In this document: in pieces, positions 7,845 to 15,642 of the stretch
How the letters are laid out: each line of letters starts with the position of its first letter
How positions within the stretch are numbered: position 1 is the first letter of the stretch
Assembly: GCA_019358895.1 (NCBI GenBank)
Contig: JAHHIG010000004.1
Coordinates: 1 to 64,000 of the forward strand
Direction of reading: 5' to 3'
Origin: Tildeniella nuda ZEHNDER 1965/U140
GTDB lineage: Bacteria; Cyanobacteriota; Cyanobacteriia; Leptolyngbyales; Leptolyngbyaceae
DNA length: 64,000 nucleotides
Notes under the pieces: model-generated
The model's database searches: none
What the model saw: the letters and a program-made list of their open reading frames with translations, nothing else
What the model was told of the DNA's origin: nothing
Made by a program: the position numbers and the translations under genes

Positions 7845-9119
7845 CTACAACACCGATCGCCCCAAAAACGGCTGCAACACCTCTGGAATGCTGACCGTGC
7901 CATCGGGTTGCTGATAGTTCTCCAACACGGCTGCCATTGTGCGACCCACGGCTAAGCCCGAACCGTTGAGCGTGTGGACAAATTCAGTGCCCTTCTTGCC
8001 TGTTTCTTTGAAGCGAATGTTGCCGCGCCGTGCCTGAAAATCGCCAAAGTTAGAGCAGCTTGAGATTTCACGGTAGGTTCCAGCGGCAGGAAGCCAAACT
8101 TCCAGGTCATAGCATTTGGCAGCACCAAAGCCCAAGTCGCCTGTGCAGAGTTCGATCGTGCGATAGGGCAGTTTGAGCGCTTGCAGAATTGCCTCTGCGT
8201 TTTGCACCAGCGCTTGATGCTCTTGTTCAGACGTTTCGGGATGCACGATTTTGACGAGTTCGACTTTGTTGAATTGATGGAGGCGGATCAGCCCACGCGT
8301 ATCGCGTCCGTAGCTGCCCGCTTCACGCCGAAAGCAGGGCGTGTAGGCACAGTGACGAATCGGCAAATTGTCTGCTGACAGAATCTCGTCACGGTAGAGA
8401 TTGGTGACGGGCACTTCGGCAGTAGGAATCAGCCAGAGATCGTCGTCCTTGCATTGGAAGCTTTCTTCAGCAAATTTGGGCAACTGTCCCGTAGCGGTCA
8501 GCGATTGGGTATTAACCAGGAGTGGCGGCAGTACTTCAAGGTAGCCTGCGGCGGTTTGGCGATCGAGCATCAAGCCAATCAACGCCCGCTCCAATGCTGC
8601 ACCTGCACCTAGTAGCGCCACAAAACGAGCCTGAGCAATTTTGGTAGCCCGTTCTGTACTGAGAATACCGAGCTTTTCCGCAATTTCCCAGTGAGGTAGA
8701 ATCTCGTGTTGAGGTTTATATTCATCACCCCAGCGCCGCACTTCCACATTCTCAGTTTCATCTTTGCCGATCGGTGTCGTATCCCCAGGCAAATTTGGCA
8801 ACGTCAGTAACAACGCTTCAATTTGCGCTTTCAGTTCTTTTTCCTGCGGCTCCAGATCGCCCAACGTGGCTTTCACCTGGTTGCCTTCATCCTTCAGCGC
8901 CTGAATTTCAGCCGCATCCGTGCCGCCAGCCTTCATCTTTTGCCCGACCAGCTTACCAATTTCGTTGCCCCGTGCCTGAAGCCGCGATCGCTCCTGCTCC
9001 AACGATCGACGTTGTTCATCCAACTGCACGATCGGCTGAATGTCAAAGCTCCCATTGCGAGTCGCCAACTTCTCGCGCACAAGGTCTGGATTGTCTCGAA
9101 TCAGCTTCAGGTCAAGCAC
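7845..9119 (-). CDS. serS: Seryl-tRNA synthetase
   Basis: Charges tRNA-Ser and tRNA-Sec-type acceptors with serine. It is a class II synthetase of 424 residues, the normal length. Residues 1-110 form the long antiparallel coiled-coil arm that grips the tRNA variable loop. Motif 2 is [17 protein letters not shown] with HQFNKVE after it; motif 3 is [30 protein letters not shown], upstream of motif 3, is the typical serine-pocket region. It is transcribed alone and is convergent with the upstream serine hydrolase. Confidence 0.98.
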   Translation of the reverse strand: MLDLKLIRDNPDLVREKLATRNGSFDIQPIVQLDEQRRSLEQERSRLQARGNEIGKLVGQKMKAGGTDAAEIQALKDEGNQVKATLGDLEPQEKELKAQIEALLLTLPNLPGDTTPIGKDETENVEVRRWGDEYKPQHEILPHWEIAEKLGILSTERATKIAQARFVALLGAGAALERALIGLMLDRQTAAGYLEVLPPLLVNTQSLTATGQLPKFAEESFQCKDDDLWLIPTAEVPVTNLYRDEILSADNLPIRHCAYTPCFRREAGSYGRDTRGLIRLHQFNKVELVKIVHPETSEQEHQALVQNAEAILQALKLPYRTIELCTGDLGFGAAKCYDLEVWLPAAGTYREISSCSNFGDFQARRGNIRFKETGKKGTEFVHTLNGSGLAVGRTMAAVLENYQQPDGTVSIPEVLQPFLGRSVL

Positions 9120-9231
9120 AAGAATCTCAGCTTTAGATAGGTATTTCTAGATTGATCAGGTAGTCATCAGATCACAAATGCCACTCTATAGTAGCCGCTT
9201 TGCCCATGCAACATTCATCCACTCCTACCTC

Positions 9232-9340
9232 CTGCCTCCCCACTCCCCCTGCCTCCCCACTCCCCCTGCCTCCCCACTCCCCCTGCCTCCCCACTCCCCC
9301 TGCCTCCCCATCTCCCCCTGCCTCCCCATCTCCCCCCTCC
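9232..9340. repeat. 17/18-bp C-rich tandem repeat
   Basis: Four units of CTGCCTCCCCACTCCCC (17 bp) are followed by two 18-bp units with ATC in place of AC. They lie between the divergent serS and Uma2 genes, about 50 bp before the Uma2 start. One strand is nearly pure pyrimidine, so the region may form triplex DNA or affect transcription. Confidence 0.8.
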
Positions 9341-9394
9341 TCCCCACCGCGCCACATCGTATACTGAGACATCCCCTTTTCTCCCCACAGCGCC

Positions 9395-10069
9395 ATGTCT
9401 CAACTGCAAACATCGCTGCAACCAGAGGTCATCTACCCCGATCGCGATGGACAACCGATGGCAGATAACACCGAACAGTTTCGTTGGATTGTGTTTATTC
9501 AACAAAACCTGGAATCGCTGTTTGCCGATGATCCCAATGTGTTTGTCGCAGGCGATTTGCTGTGGTATCCAGTAGAAGGAGACAACAAGACGCGAGTTGC
9601 ACCGGATGCGCTAGTGGCGTTTGGCAGACCGAAAGGCTATCGAGGCTCTTATCAGCAATGGCAGGAAGGCAACATCGCGCCACAAGTCGTGTTTGAGGTG
9701 CTGTCTCCTGGCAATACGCAGACGGAAATGCATCAAAAACTGCGGTTCTACGACCGTTACGGCGTGGAGGAATACTATTTGTATGACCCTTACAAAAATA
9801 ATTTGAGTGGCTGGCGGCGGCAGGACGATCACTTAGAGGTGATTGACCCGATCGACGACTGGATCAGTCCCCGCTTACGTATTCGCTTCCACCTGGCTGA
9901 ACCGGAACCACAGCTTTTTCGCCCGAATGGAGAACCCTTCACCACACTAGATCAGGAGCGGCAACGAGTGGCACAAGAGCGTCAACGAGCAGAACAAGCC
10001 GAGCAACGCGCCGCCCGACTTGCGGAACGATTACGCGCTGCGGGCATCGATCCGGATAGTTTGGAGTAG
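9395..10069 (+). CDS. Uma2 family protein (DUF820, PD-(D/E)xK fold)
   Basis: Uma2 proteins have a restriction-endonuclease-like fold and are expanded in cyanobacteria; their function is not established. Residues about 15-165 form the domain, with the acidic residue in VAPDALVAFG, the strand VVFEVLSPGNT and the helix KLRFYDRYGVEEYYLYDP, which contain the expected PD...ExL-type residues. The C-terminus (about 188-215) is a Glu/Arg/Gln coiled coil, common in this family. A 21-bp-period array begins 17 bp after the stop. Confidence 0.88.
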   Translation: MSQLQTSLQPEVIYPDRDGQPMADNTEQFRWIVFIQQNLESLFADDPNVFVAGDLLWYPVEGDNKTRVAPDALVAFGRPKGYRGSYQQWQEGNIAPQVVFEVLSPGNTQTEMHQKLRFYDRYGVEEYYLYDPYKNNLSGWRRQDDHLEVIDPIDDWISPRLRIRFHLAEPEPQLFRPNGEPFTTLDQERQRVAQERQRAEQAEQRAARLAERLRAAGIDPDSLE

Positions 10070-10086
10070 TTGGGGCGATCGCTCCT

Positions 10087-10440
10087 GCTTTGAGTTGGAA
10101 TCGTTTCGTTTCAGATGCGGATGATGCCGTTTCAACCGGGAACGATCGCGCTTCAGATAAGACCATTGCGGTTTTAAGTTGGAACGATCGCACTTCAAAT
10201 GAGACCATTGCCGTTTCAAGCGAGAACGATCGCACTTCAAACGAGAACGATGCGGTTTTAAGTGGGAACGATGCGGCTTTAAATGGGAACGATCGCACCT
10301 CAAACAGGAATATTTCTGTTTCAAGTAGAAGCGATCGTGCTTGGAACTCGAAGCTTCGACCTTTTTGCTCAAACCGCCGAGCCTGGAACTCGAAGCTTCG
10401 ACCTTTTTGCTCGGAACGCCGAGCCTGGAACTCGGAACTT
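10087..10440. repeat. 21-bp-period intergenic array A
   Basis: About 16-17 units of exactly 21 bp in register, with consensus roughly GTTTCAAgtgGGAACGATC plus GC; many units contain the HIP1-like core CGATCGC. Examples of unit starts are 10087, 10108, 10129, 10150 and 10171. The last part has a 42-bp superunit (TCGAAGCTTCGACC) that occurs twice. Since 21 is a multiple of three, long ORFs appear on both strands, but these are heptapeptide repeats and unlikely to be genes. Related arrays lie at 12996 and 37680. Confidence 0.85.
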
Positions 10441-10464
10441 GCAGCTTAGAACACAGATTGGCAC

Positions 10465-10743
10465 TCATGCTGGAATGGAGGTGACTTGAAGCTGCTGTTC
10501 GATCGCATCACACGCCACAATCACCCCGTTTTCTGCCTGAATCATCTGTCCGATCGCGGCGGCTTTGGCGGTATAGCTGGAATTGTTTAACAGTTCACGT
10601 AACTCTTTAGCGACTCGTGCGGCTGCATACTGCTTGCGAGGAAGCGTCCGCGACGTTCCCAGGCGTTCAACTCGTGCCGCATTATCTGGCTGGTCATGGC
10701 TGTAGGGCATCACCAGCGTGGGACGACCCGCCCGCAATGCCAA
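10465..10743 (-). pseudogene. C-terminal fragment of an MGT/GT1 family glycosyltransferase
   Basis: The fragment reads ALRAGRPTLVMPYSHDQPDNAARVERLG, which matches the end of the nucleotide-sugar-binding domain of UDP-glycosyltransferases, followed by the usual C-terminal helices. Intact family members have about 400 residues; only about 90 remain. The conserved HxGxGT part and the whole N-terminal domain are missing upstream, where the sequence becomes unrelated. It is a decayed gene beside an array and downstream of cpcBA, marking a rearrangement point. Confidence 0.7.
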
Positions 10744-10885
10744 GAAAAAGCCTCTGCCTAGCTAATGCACAGCCGTACACTCTGGGTAAACAGCTCATTG
10801 AATCAACAATGATTCTGCAACCTGACACAGAGGTGCAACCGACTGCAAACTCACTACGCAGAGGATTAGACACTTGGAACTGAAC

Positions 10886-10919
10886 ACTTAAAAAGCGGGT
10901 TACATTGACCACCCGTTTG
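10886..10919 (-). terminator. Candidate terminator downstream of cpcBA
   Basis: Read on the minus strand, CGGGT pairs with ACCCG across a loop of about 10 nt and is followed by a run of five T. It lies about 170 bp beyond the cpcA stop, in the direction of cpcBA transcription. The stem is short. A second perfect 7-bp hairpin (CAATCGT/ACGATTG, 10960-10980) precedes it but has no T run. Confidence 0.35.
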
Positions 10920-11085
10920 CCTTAGCGATCAACAACCACTCGCGGGTTTCACTGCCAAACAATCGTCTGCCAAACGATTGTCTTCATAATTTAATGACAG
11001 GAGCCGATCGCGGGCAAAACTCTTGGTCTGAACCAACAATCTCGTCGCCAGACCGACTCCCAGAAAAGAACGCAGGTGCGATCGC

Positions 11086-11577
11086 CTAGGTCAACGCATT
11101 AATCACGTAGTCAATATAGGAATTGAGTTCAACCGCTGGATCACCAGAGATACCGTGATTTGCCTTGATATACTTCAGCGCTTCGGTATACCAGCTTGGC
11201 GACAGTTCAAAGGTGCTGTTGATTTCAGCCAAACCGGAGATCAAATAATCATCAATCGGTCCAGTGCCGCCCACAACCAGGGCGTAGATAATAATCCGCA
11301 GATAGTAGCCGATATCACGGACGCACTTTGTTTTGCCAACGGGTGTGGAAGCGTAGTTAGGACCTTGCAGTTGAGTGGTATACGGGAATTTTTTGTATAC
11401 CTCGTTGGCTGCGGCTTCAGCCAGACTTTGCGCTTTGCCGCTCAGGGCTTTCACAGCTTCCAACGACGTTGCTGCCTGCCGGAACCGTCCGAATGCTACC
11501 TGGTATTCTGTGCTGCTTAAGAACCGTCCTTGTGAATCGGCTGCGACAAGGGCTTCCGTTAAAGGGGTTTTCGACAT
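11086..11577 (-). CDS. cpcA: Phycocyanin alpha subunit (cysteine-poor variant)
   Basis: Light-harvesting bilin protein of phycobilisome rods. It has 163 residues, one more than usual because of an extra Ser near the start ([10 protein letters not shown]). The bilin-binding cysteine is C85 in [11 protein letters not shown]. The sequence GYYLR, DDYLI and [18 protein letters not shown] is phycocyanin-like; phycoerythrocyanin alpha has DHYLR there. In typical CpcA a second, free cysteine follows (YCLV); here it is YALV, so C85 is the only cysteine. It lies 51 bp downstream of cpcB, with a purine-rich ribosome-binding site. No linker, lyase or cpcC/D/E/F gene follows, which is unusual for a main cpc operon. 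Confidence 0.93.
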   Translation of the reverse strand: MSKTPLTEALVAADSQGRFLSSTEYQVAFGRFRQAATSLEAVKALSGKAQSLAEAAANEVYKKFPYTTQLQGPNYASTPVGKTKCVRDIGYYLRIIIYALVVGGTGPIDDYLISGLAEINSTFELSPSWYTEALKYIKANHGISGDPAVELNSYIDYVINALT

Positions 11578-11628
11578 GAATTCAATCTCTCTCTAGTTGA
11601 TGTACAAAGTGTCTGCTAATTTGGCGGT

Positions 11629-12150
11629 TTAACCAACGGCTGCTGCGGCGCGATCGAAGTAACCAGCGATCTCTGAAACCAGAGCGCTGCAATCACCTTT
11701 AGTGATGTTGTTGGTGTCATTGACAAGCTCGATCGATGCTTCCTTCAACTTTTGAATACCAACAGCAACGGAAGCACCAGGCGTACCCAGCGCCAGATAG
11801 GTTTCACGCAAACCATTCAGCGCACGGTCTTCTAGAATGCTGGCATCACCGGCAAAAATGGCGTAGGTGACGTAGCGCAAGATGATTTCTAGATCACGCA
11901 GGCAGGCGGCAGCACGACGACTGGTATACGCATTCCCACCCGGGGCAATCAATTGAGGTTGTTCTGCAAACAGCGCACGGGCTGCATTGGCAACAATGAC
12001 AGAAGAGTTGCTAGAAATGCGGTTAACGGCATCGACACGCTTGTTGCCATCTTTGACGATCGCCAGCAGCGCATCTACCTGAGCGCTGCTGAGGTATTCT
12101 CCACGCGTGTCAGCTTGAGAGACAACCTTAGCAAAGGCATCTAAGACCAT
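11629..12150 (-). CDS. cpcB: Phycocyanin beta subunit (cysteine-poor variant)
   Basis: Partner of CpcA, 173 residues. Both bilin cysteines are present: C83 (AACLRD, canonical Cys82) and C154 (GDCSAL, canonical Cys153). The methylated Asn site is kept in APGGNAYTS. Canonical Cys109 in [12 protein letters not shown] is Ala here ([12 protein letters not shown]), so only bilin cysteines remain. The Met of RRMAACLRD is also Ala. The start MLDAF is reminiscent of phycoerythrocyanin beta, but the body and the alpha partner fit phycocyanin. A clear TAGGAG ribosome-binding site precedes the ATG at 12150. A long AT-rich leader lies upstream. Confidence 0.92.
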   Translation of the reverse strand: MVLDAFAKVVSQADTRGEYLSSAQVDALLAIVKDGNKRVDAVNRISSNSSVIVANAARALFAEQPQLIAPGGNAYTSRRAAACLRDLEIILRYVTYAIFAGDASILEDRALNGLRETYLALGTPGASVAVGIQKLKEASIELVNDTNNITKGDCSALVSEIAGYFDRAAAAVG

Positions 12151-12919
12151 AGTTTCAATCTCCTAAAAAGTGTGCAGTTGAACAGCATGATGGCTTCAAG
12201 TAGAGAAGCTGGCTTTCCTTTCGTCTCAGATGCATCAGCCTGGGAGAAGCAAAAGGACTAAAGGCTAGAGAAAGTCCTAATTCCCAAATCCCCATGTGAC
12301 ACGTATCCAAAAGACAACATCGCTTTTGGAAACCAAGAAAAAATTCTCAATTAATAAAGAGAAAAGAAAGCTTTATACAACCAAAGTCTAAAGGACTTTA
12401 TTCTGCGTTTTTCCCTACAAATTATTTTTACAACGCTGTCATCTCTTTTTTTATTAAAAATTGTTTAGCAATTCATTTTCTCATTCGATCGACAGTTTGC
12501 TTCTTGCTGAAAATTTAGGTTGTATAGCATCTTCACGCCTATGCTAAGACTTTAAGAAGCCCTCTCTGAAAGAGTTTTGCAGATTAATCAAAAGAGTTGC
12601 ATGAGAGGCATCTCTGCTTTTACTCGGCTGAAAATGTAACCTTGGTCACAAGTATTTGGTATGTTTTGACTCAAAATAAACTACGAAAATTTGTGTTTCT
12701 TTTGATAAAACATTGCGCTGCTTGCTTCGTTATCAAAAAGGAATTTAAGTTAGATAAAAATTGTGATGAAGGTTACAAGCGCTTGGTATAAAACTGCTCT
12801 TTATAGCTTGAAAACCGTTACTTCTATTTACTCTTCGGGCACTAAGCGGAGCAATGATTTGGCAGCAGAGCCGATCGCCTGATTGACTGACAAAACTCCT
12901 GCAAGCTCTGAAAGCTCGT
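12151..12919. other. AT-rich upstream region of cpcBA
   Basis: No convincing gene. From about 12300 to 12800 the sequence is clearly richer in A/T than the rest of the window, as expected for a strong promoter and a long leader, or for foreign DNA. A small hairpin AAAGTC/GACTTT lies at 12383-12399 in the cpcB leader. A 64-codon ORF on the plus strand (12597-12791) has no recognisable features. I could not fix a promoter. Confidence 0.5.
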
Positions 12920-12990
12920 CGGTTGGGTATAGCCTTCGGCATACCCTACGGGAAGCAAGCTACAAGCAAAGCGTGAGCGTCACCCAACCG
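12920..12990. repeat. 71-bp inverted-repeat element (CGGTTGGGT ends)
   Basis: CGGTTGGGT (12920-12928) and ACCCAACCG (12982-12990) bound a nested hairpin GGGTAT/ATACCC and the block CTACGGGAAGCAAGCTAC. The same block, inverted, sits inside the damaged element near 62995-63015. Confidence 0.7.
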
Positions 12991-12995
12991 AATCT

Positions 12996-13184
12996 GTTCA
13001 GAGCAAAAACGATCGCACTTCAAACAGAAAGTTTGCCGTTTCAAGCTGGAACGATGTTGTTTCAAGCAGCAGCGATCGTGCTCTGAACCCGAAACGTCAG
13101 CCTTTTTGCTCGAATCACCGAGCTTAAAACGCGATCGTTGCCGTTCTGGACATGGAACACCAAGCTTAGAACTCGGAAGTTGCA
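12996..13184. repeat. 21-bp-period intergenic array B
   Basis: Nine units of exactly 21 bp, with starts at 12996, 13017, 13038 and so on to 13164. Units two to four carry the same TTCAA...CGATCG pattern as array A. Together with array A it brackets the cpcBA region. Confidence 0.8.
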
Positions 13185-13232
13185 GTTTCTTCCAGCAGTC
13201 ACGTTAAAATTTGGTTCAAAACTCAATCTCAT

Positions 13233-13712
13233 ATGCTGACTGAACAAAACAAAGCCCTCGTGCGCCAGTTCTACAAAGCGTTTGACGATCGCAAAATGGA
13301 TCAAGCTTTAGAGCTTCTCGCTCCAAATTTTGTCGCACATCTGGCGGGAGTAGCTGAACCATTGGACGGGGAAGGCTTCAAGGAGTTTGGGATGTCCTTT
13401 TACTCAGCCTTCAGCCATGGGCAACACCGTTTTGATGAGGTCATTATTGCAGACGATAAAGTAGTGACGTGCGGAACGTTTACAGCGACGCATCTTGGAG
13501 AGTTTCAAGGTCTTCCACCAACAGGGAAGCAGGTCAGATTATCTATCATGCACATCGATCGAGTAGCAGATGGAAAAATTGTGGAGCATTGGGGGCAAGG
13601 CGATGCGCTTGGATTGATGCAACAGCTAGGCATTGTCTTCTTGCCGGGTCCAAAATTGTTGCCGTATATCTTAAAGGGTGCTGCATCCAAGCTATTTAAA
13701 AAACCTGCATAG
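13233..13712 (+). CDS. SnoaL-like / ester cyclase family protein
   Basis: A small NTF2-fold protein of 159 residues. It begins MLTEQNKALVRQFYKAFDDR, the usual helix of SnoaL-like proteins. The family signatures GTHLGEF-like (here ATHLGEFQGLPPTGKQV) and the strand VRLSIMHIDRVADGKIVEHWGQGD follow. The family includes polyketide cyclases and many proteins of unknown substrate; no biosynthetic genes lie nearby, so a substrate cannot be given. It starts 49 bp after array B. Confidence 0.8.
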   Translation: MLTEQNKALVRQFYKAFDDRKMDQALELLAPNFVAHLAGVAEPLDGEGFKEFGMSFYSAFSHGQHRFDEVIIADDKVVTCGTFTATHLGEFQGLPPTGKQVRLSIMHIDRVADGKIVEHWGQGDALGLMQQLGIVFLPGPKLLPYILKGAASKLFKKPA

Positions 13713-13800
13713 AAACGATTGGCGTTAGTACACGGTTTGTTGTGGGGAGCGATCGCCCTCAACCACATAAAATGAAGGAAAATCTTTATAAGCTGAGCGT

Positions 13801-14175
13801 ATGACTTCAGTGTCTAATGAACCCACTTTGATCATTCGGACAGAACGCGGGCTGACGATCGCAGGCACGCGCATCACTCTCTACGATGTGATGGATTATG
13901 CGACGGCTGGCTATCCACCGAAATTTATCCAGGGCTTGTTCGATCTGACGCATGAACAGATTAATGCCGCTTTAGCCTACATTGAGGTCAATCGGGTTGA
14001 GGTAGAAGCAGAATATCAGCAGGTGCTTAAAGAAGCCGAAGCACTCCAACAATACTACGAAGAGCAAAATCGTGAGCGAGTTGCCCGCATTGCTGAACAA
14101 CCGCCGAAACCTGGAACTGAAGCGGCTTGGGAGAAACTTCGGGCAGCTAAAGCAAAGCGCGCGACCAAGGCATGA
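13801..14175 (+). CDS. DUF433 protein, probable antitoxin-like partner
   Basis: DUF433 proteins have a winged-helix or Mor-like DNA-binding fold and are often paired with PIN-like toxins. The domain covers about residues 8-70: LIIRTERGLTIAGTRITLYDVMDYATAGYPPKFI, then GLFDLTHEQINAALAYIEVNR. After it, residues 70-124 form a charged helical tail (Glu/Gln/Lys), which probably binds the partner. The stop overlaps the next start by four bases (ATGA), so the two are translationally coupled. A HIP1-bearing sequence like that at 13745-13790 recurs before the alpha/beta hydrolase, suggesting a local duplication. Confidence 0.8.
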   Translation: MTSVSNEPTLIIRTERGLTIAGTRITLYDVMDYATAGYPPKFIQGLFDLTHEQINAALAYIEVNRVEVEAEYQQVLKEAEALQQYYEEQNRERVARIAEQPPKPGTEAAWEKLRAAKAKRATKA

Positions 14176-14567
14176 TTTTTTTGATTGACCATAATCTTAA
14201 AGGTCATGCTTTAGTTTTCTTTGGTGCGATCGCTAGTCAAGGCTGGCTCGATATGGTTCCGATTCGGTTTGTCACGTTTGCAGAGATGGAGTTGTCCATT
14301 GACAGTGACGATCGCGTCGTTTGGCGATTAGCTCAGAACAATCAAATGATTTTGCTGACAGCTAACCGCAGCATGAAAGGAAAGGATTCTTTAGAACAAG
14401 TTATGCGTGAAGAGACCACCGCAGTATCCTTACCTGTGATTACGCTTGGCAACGCTGATCGATTGCTAACCGACGTTGAATACCGAGGTCGATGTGTTGA
14501 GAGGCTGATTGAAATTGTGCTCGATATTGATAGCTATCGAGGTGCAAGACGAATCTTCATTCCCTAA
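14172..14567 (+). CDS. PIN-like (DUF5615-type) protein paired with DUF433
   Basis: A 131-residue protein with the opening strand MIFLIDHNLKGHA (acidic residue D6) and the second strand MILLTANRSMKGKDSL. This is the Mut7-C/DUF5615-like arrangement of a PIN-like nuclease. In many relatives an Asp stands where this protein has Asn in LLTANR, so the active site may be altered. The coupling to DUF433 suggests a toxin-antitoxin-like module; that is inference from family pairing. Confidence 0.65.
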   Translation: MIFLIDHNLKGHALVFFGAIASQGWLDMVPIRFVTFAEMELSIDSDDRVVWRLAQNNQMILLTANRSMKGKDSLEQVMREETTAVSLPVITLGNADRLLTDVEYRGRCVERLIEIVLDIDSYRGARRIFIP

Positions 14568-14668
14568 TGTGCGTAGCTTTGACGTTAGCCCACGGTTTGT
14601 GTCGAGAGCGATCGCGCTCAACCACTAGAATGAAGGGAAGTCCTTGTAACCAGTTGTGAACCGAAGCG

Positions 14669-15592
14669 ATGACAACGTCTCTACATTGGCGACACCGAGT
14701 AGGCAATCAGCGCGATTGGGTCTGGCGCGGTTGGCAGACTCGCTATACCTACCTTCGAGCCGCGCAACCGGGGAGTACAACCCCGCTGATTTTGCTGCAT
14801 GGATTTGGGGCATCGATCGGGCACTGGCGCAACAATCTGGACGCTTTAGCAGAACACCATACCGTTTACGCACTCGATATGTTGGGCTTTGGTGCCTCTG
14901 AGAAAGCAGTGGCAGCTTACAACACCGATCTCTGGGTCGAGCAGGTTTACGACTTTTGGAAAACCTTTATTCAAACGCCTGTCGTGTTGGTGGGCAATTC
15001 GATCGGCTCTCTGGTTTGCATGGCAGTTGCCGCTGCCCATCCCGAAATGGTGGCAGGGTTCGTGATGATCAGTCTGCCCGACCTATCGATGGAAGAAGAG
15101 GCGCTACCGAAACCATTGCGTCCGTTGGTTGGTAGCCTCAAGCGCTTGATTCTCTCGCCGCTGTTGCTCAAAGCACTTTTTCCGCTGGTGCGCCGACCCA
15201 AGTTTGTGCGCACCTGGGCAGCGATCGCCTACGCCCAACCCGATGCCATCACCGACGAACTCATCGACATTCTGGCAGGACCGCCTCAAGACCGGGGTTC
15301 CGCGCAGGCATTTGCCGCCATTTTCAGAGCCGTGACCGATTCTCGCTACAGTCCTCACATCAAAACCGTGCTGCCGACCCTCACAGTACCAATGCTGCTC
15401 ATTTGGGGACAGAACGATCGCATGATTCCCAAGCAGTTTGCCCGTCCCAATCAGTACGGCGAGTACAATCCCAATTTGCAGCTAATTGAACTAGAGAATG
15501 CCGGACATTGCCCCCACGATGAATGTCCTGATCAGGTGAATGAGGCAATTCTAGACTGGCTTCTCATGGAAAGGCTAAAGGCTGAAGTCTAA
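14669..15592 (+). CDS. Alpha/beta-fold hydrolase
   Basis: A 307-residue alpha/beta hydrolase. The oxyanion strand is PLILLHGFGASIGHWRNN; the nucleophile elbow is GNSIGS (Ser about 112). The acid is the Asp in WGQNDRMIP and the histidine is in ENAGHCPHDECPD. The cap region is helical. The fold is shared by esterases, dehalogenases and chlorophyll-related hydrolases; the substrate cannot be given. The last codons (ERLKAEV) come from a GGCTAAA-type heptanucleotide array that continues past the stop. Confidence 0.85.
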   Translation: MTTSLHWRHRVGNQRDWVWRGWQTRYTYLRAAQPGSTTPLILLHGFGASIGHWRNNLDALAEHHTVYALDMLGFGASEKAVAAYNTDLWVEQVYDFWKTFIQTPVVLVGNSIGSLVCMAVAAAHPEMVAGFVMISLPDLSMEEEALPKPLRPLVGSLKRLILSPLLLKALFPLVRRPKFVRTWAAIAYAQPDAITDELIDILAGPPQDRGSAQAFAAIFRAVTDSRYSPHIKTVLPTLTVPMLLIWGQNDRMIPKQFARPNQYGEYNPNLQLIELENAGHCPHDECPDQVNEAILDWLLMERLKAEV

Positions 15593-15640
15593 AAACTTTC
15601 TTTTAGCCTTTAGCCTTTAGCCTTTAGCCTTTAGCCTTTC
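15569..15640. repeat. GGCTAAA/TTTAGCC heptanucleotide inverted array
   Basis: GGCTAAAGGCT at the 3' end of the hydrolase gene is followed, after a short loop, by about five copies of TTTAGCC (15603-15639). The two parts can pair into a hairpin between the convergent hydrolase and nurA genes. It supplies the final codons of the hydrolase. Confidence 0.75.
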
Positions 15641-15642
15641 CC

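Noticed and set aside
10087-10440. Phycoerythrocyanin (pec) genes instead of phycocyanin for the pair that follows at 11086-12150
   Set aside because: The beta start MLDAF is PecB-like, but the alpha subunit has [11 protein letters not shown] and [18 protein letters not shown], which is CpcA sequence.
10031-10468. Long ORFs on both strands inside array A (119 and 145 codons)
   Set aside because: The 21-bp period keeps all frames open; the proteins are heptad repeats with no domain. They are by-products of the repeat.
12597-12791. A 64-codon ORF on the plus strand upstream of cpcBA
   Set aside because: AT-rich, with no recognisable motif and no clear ribosome-binding site; probably chance.
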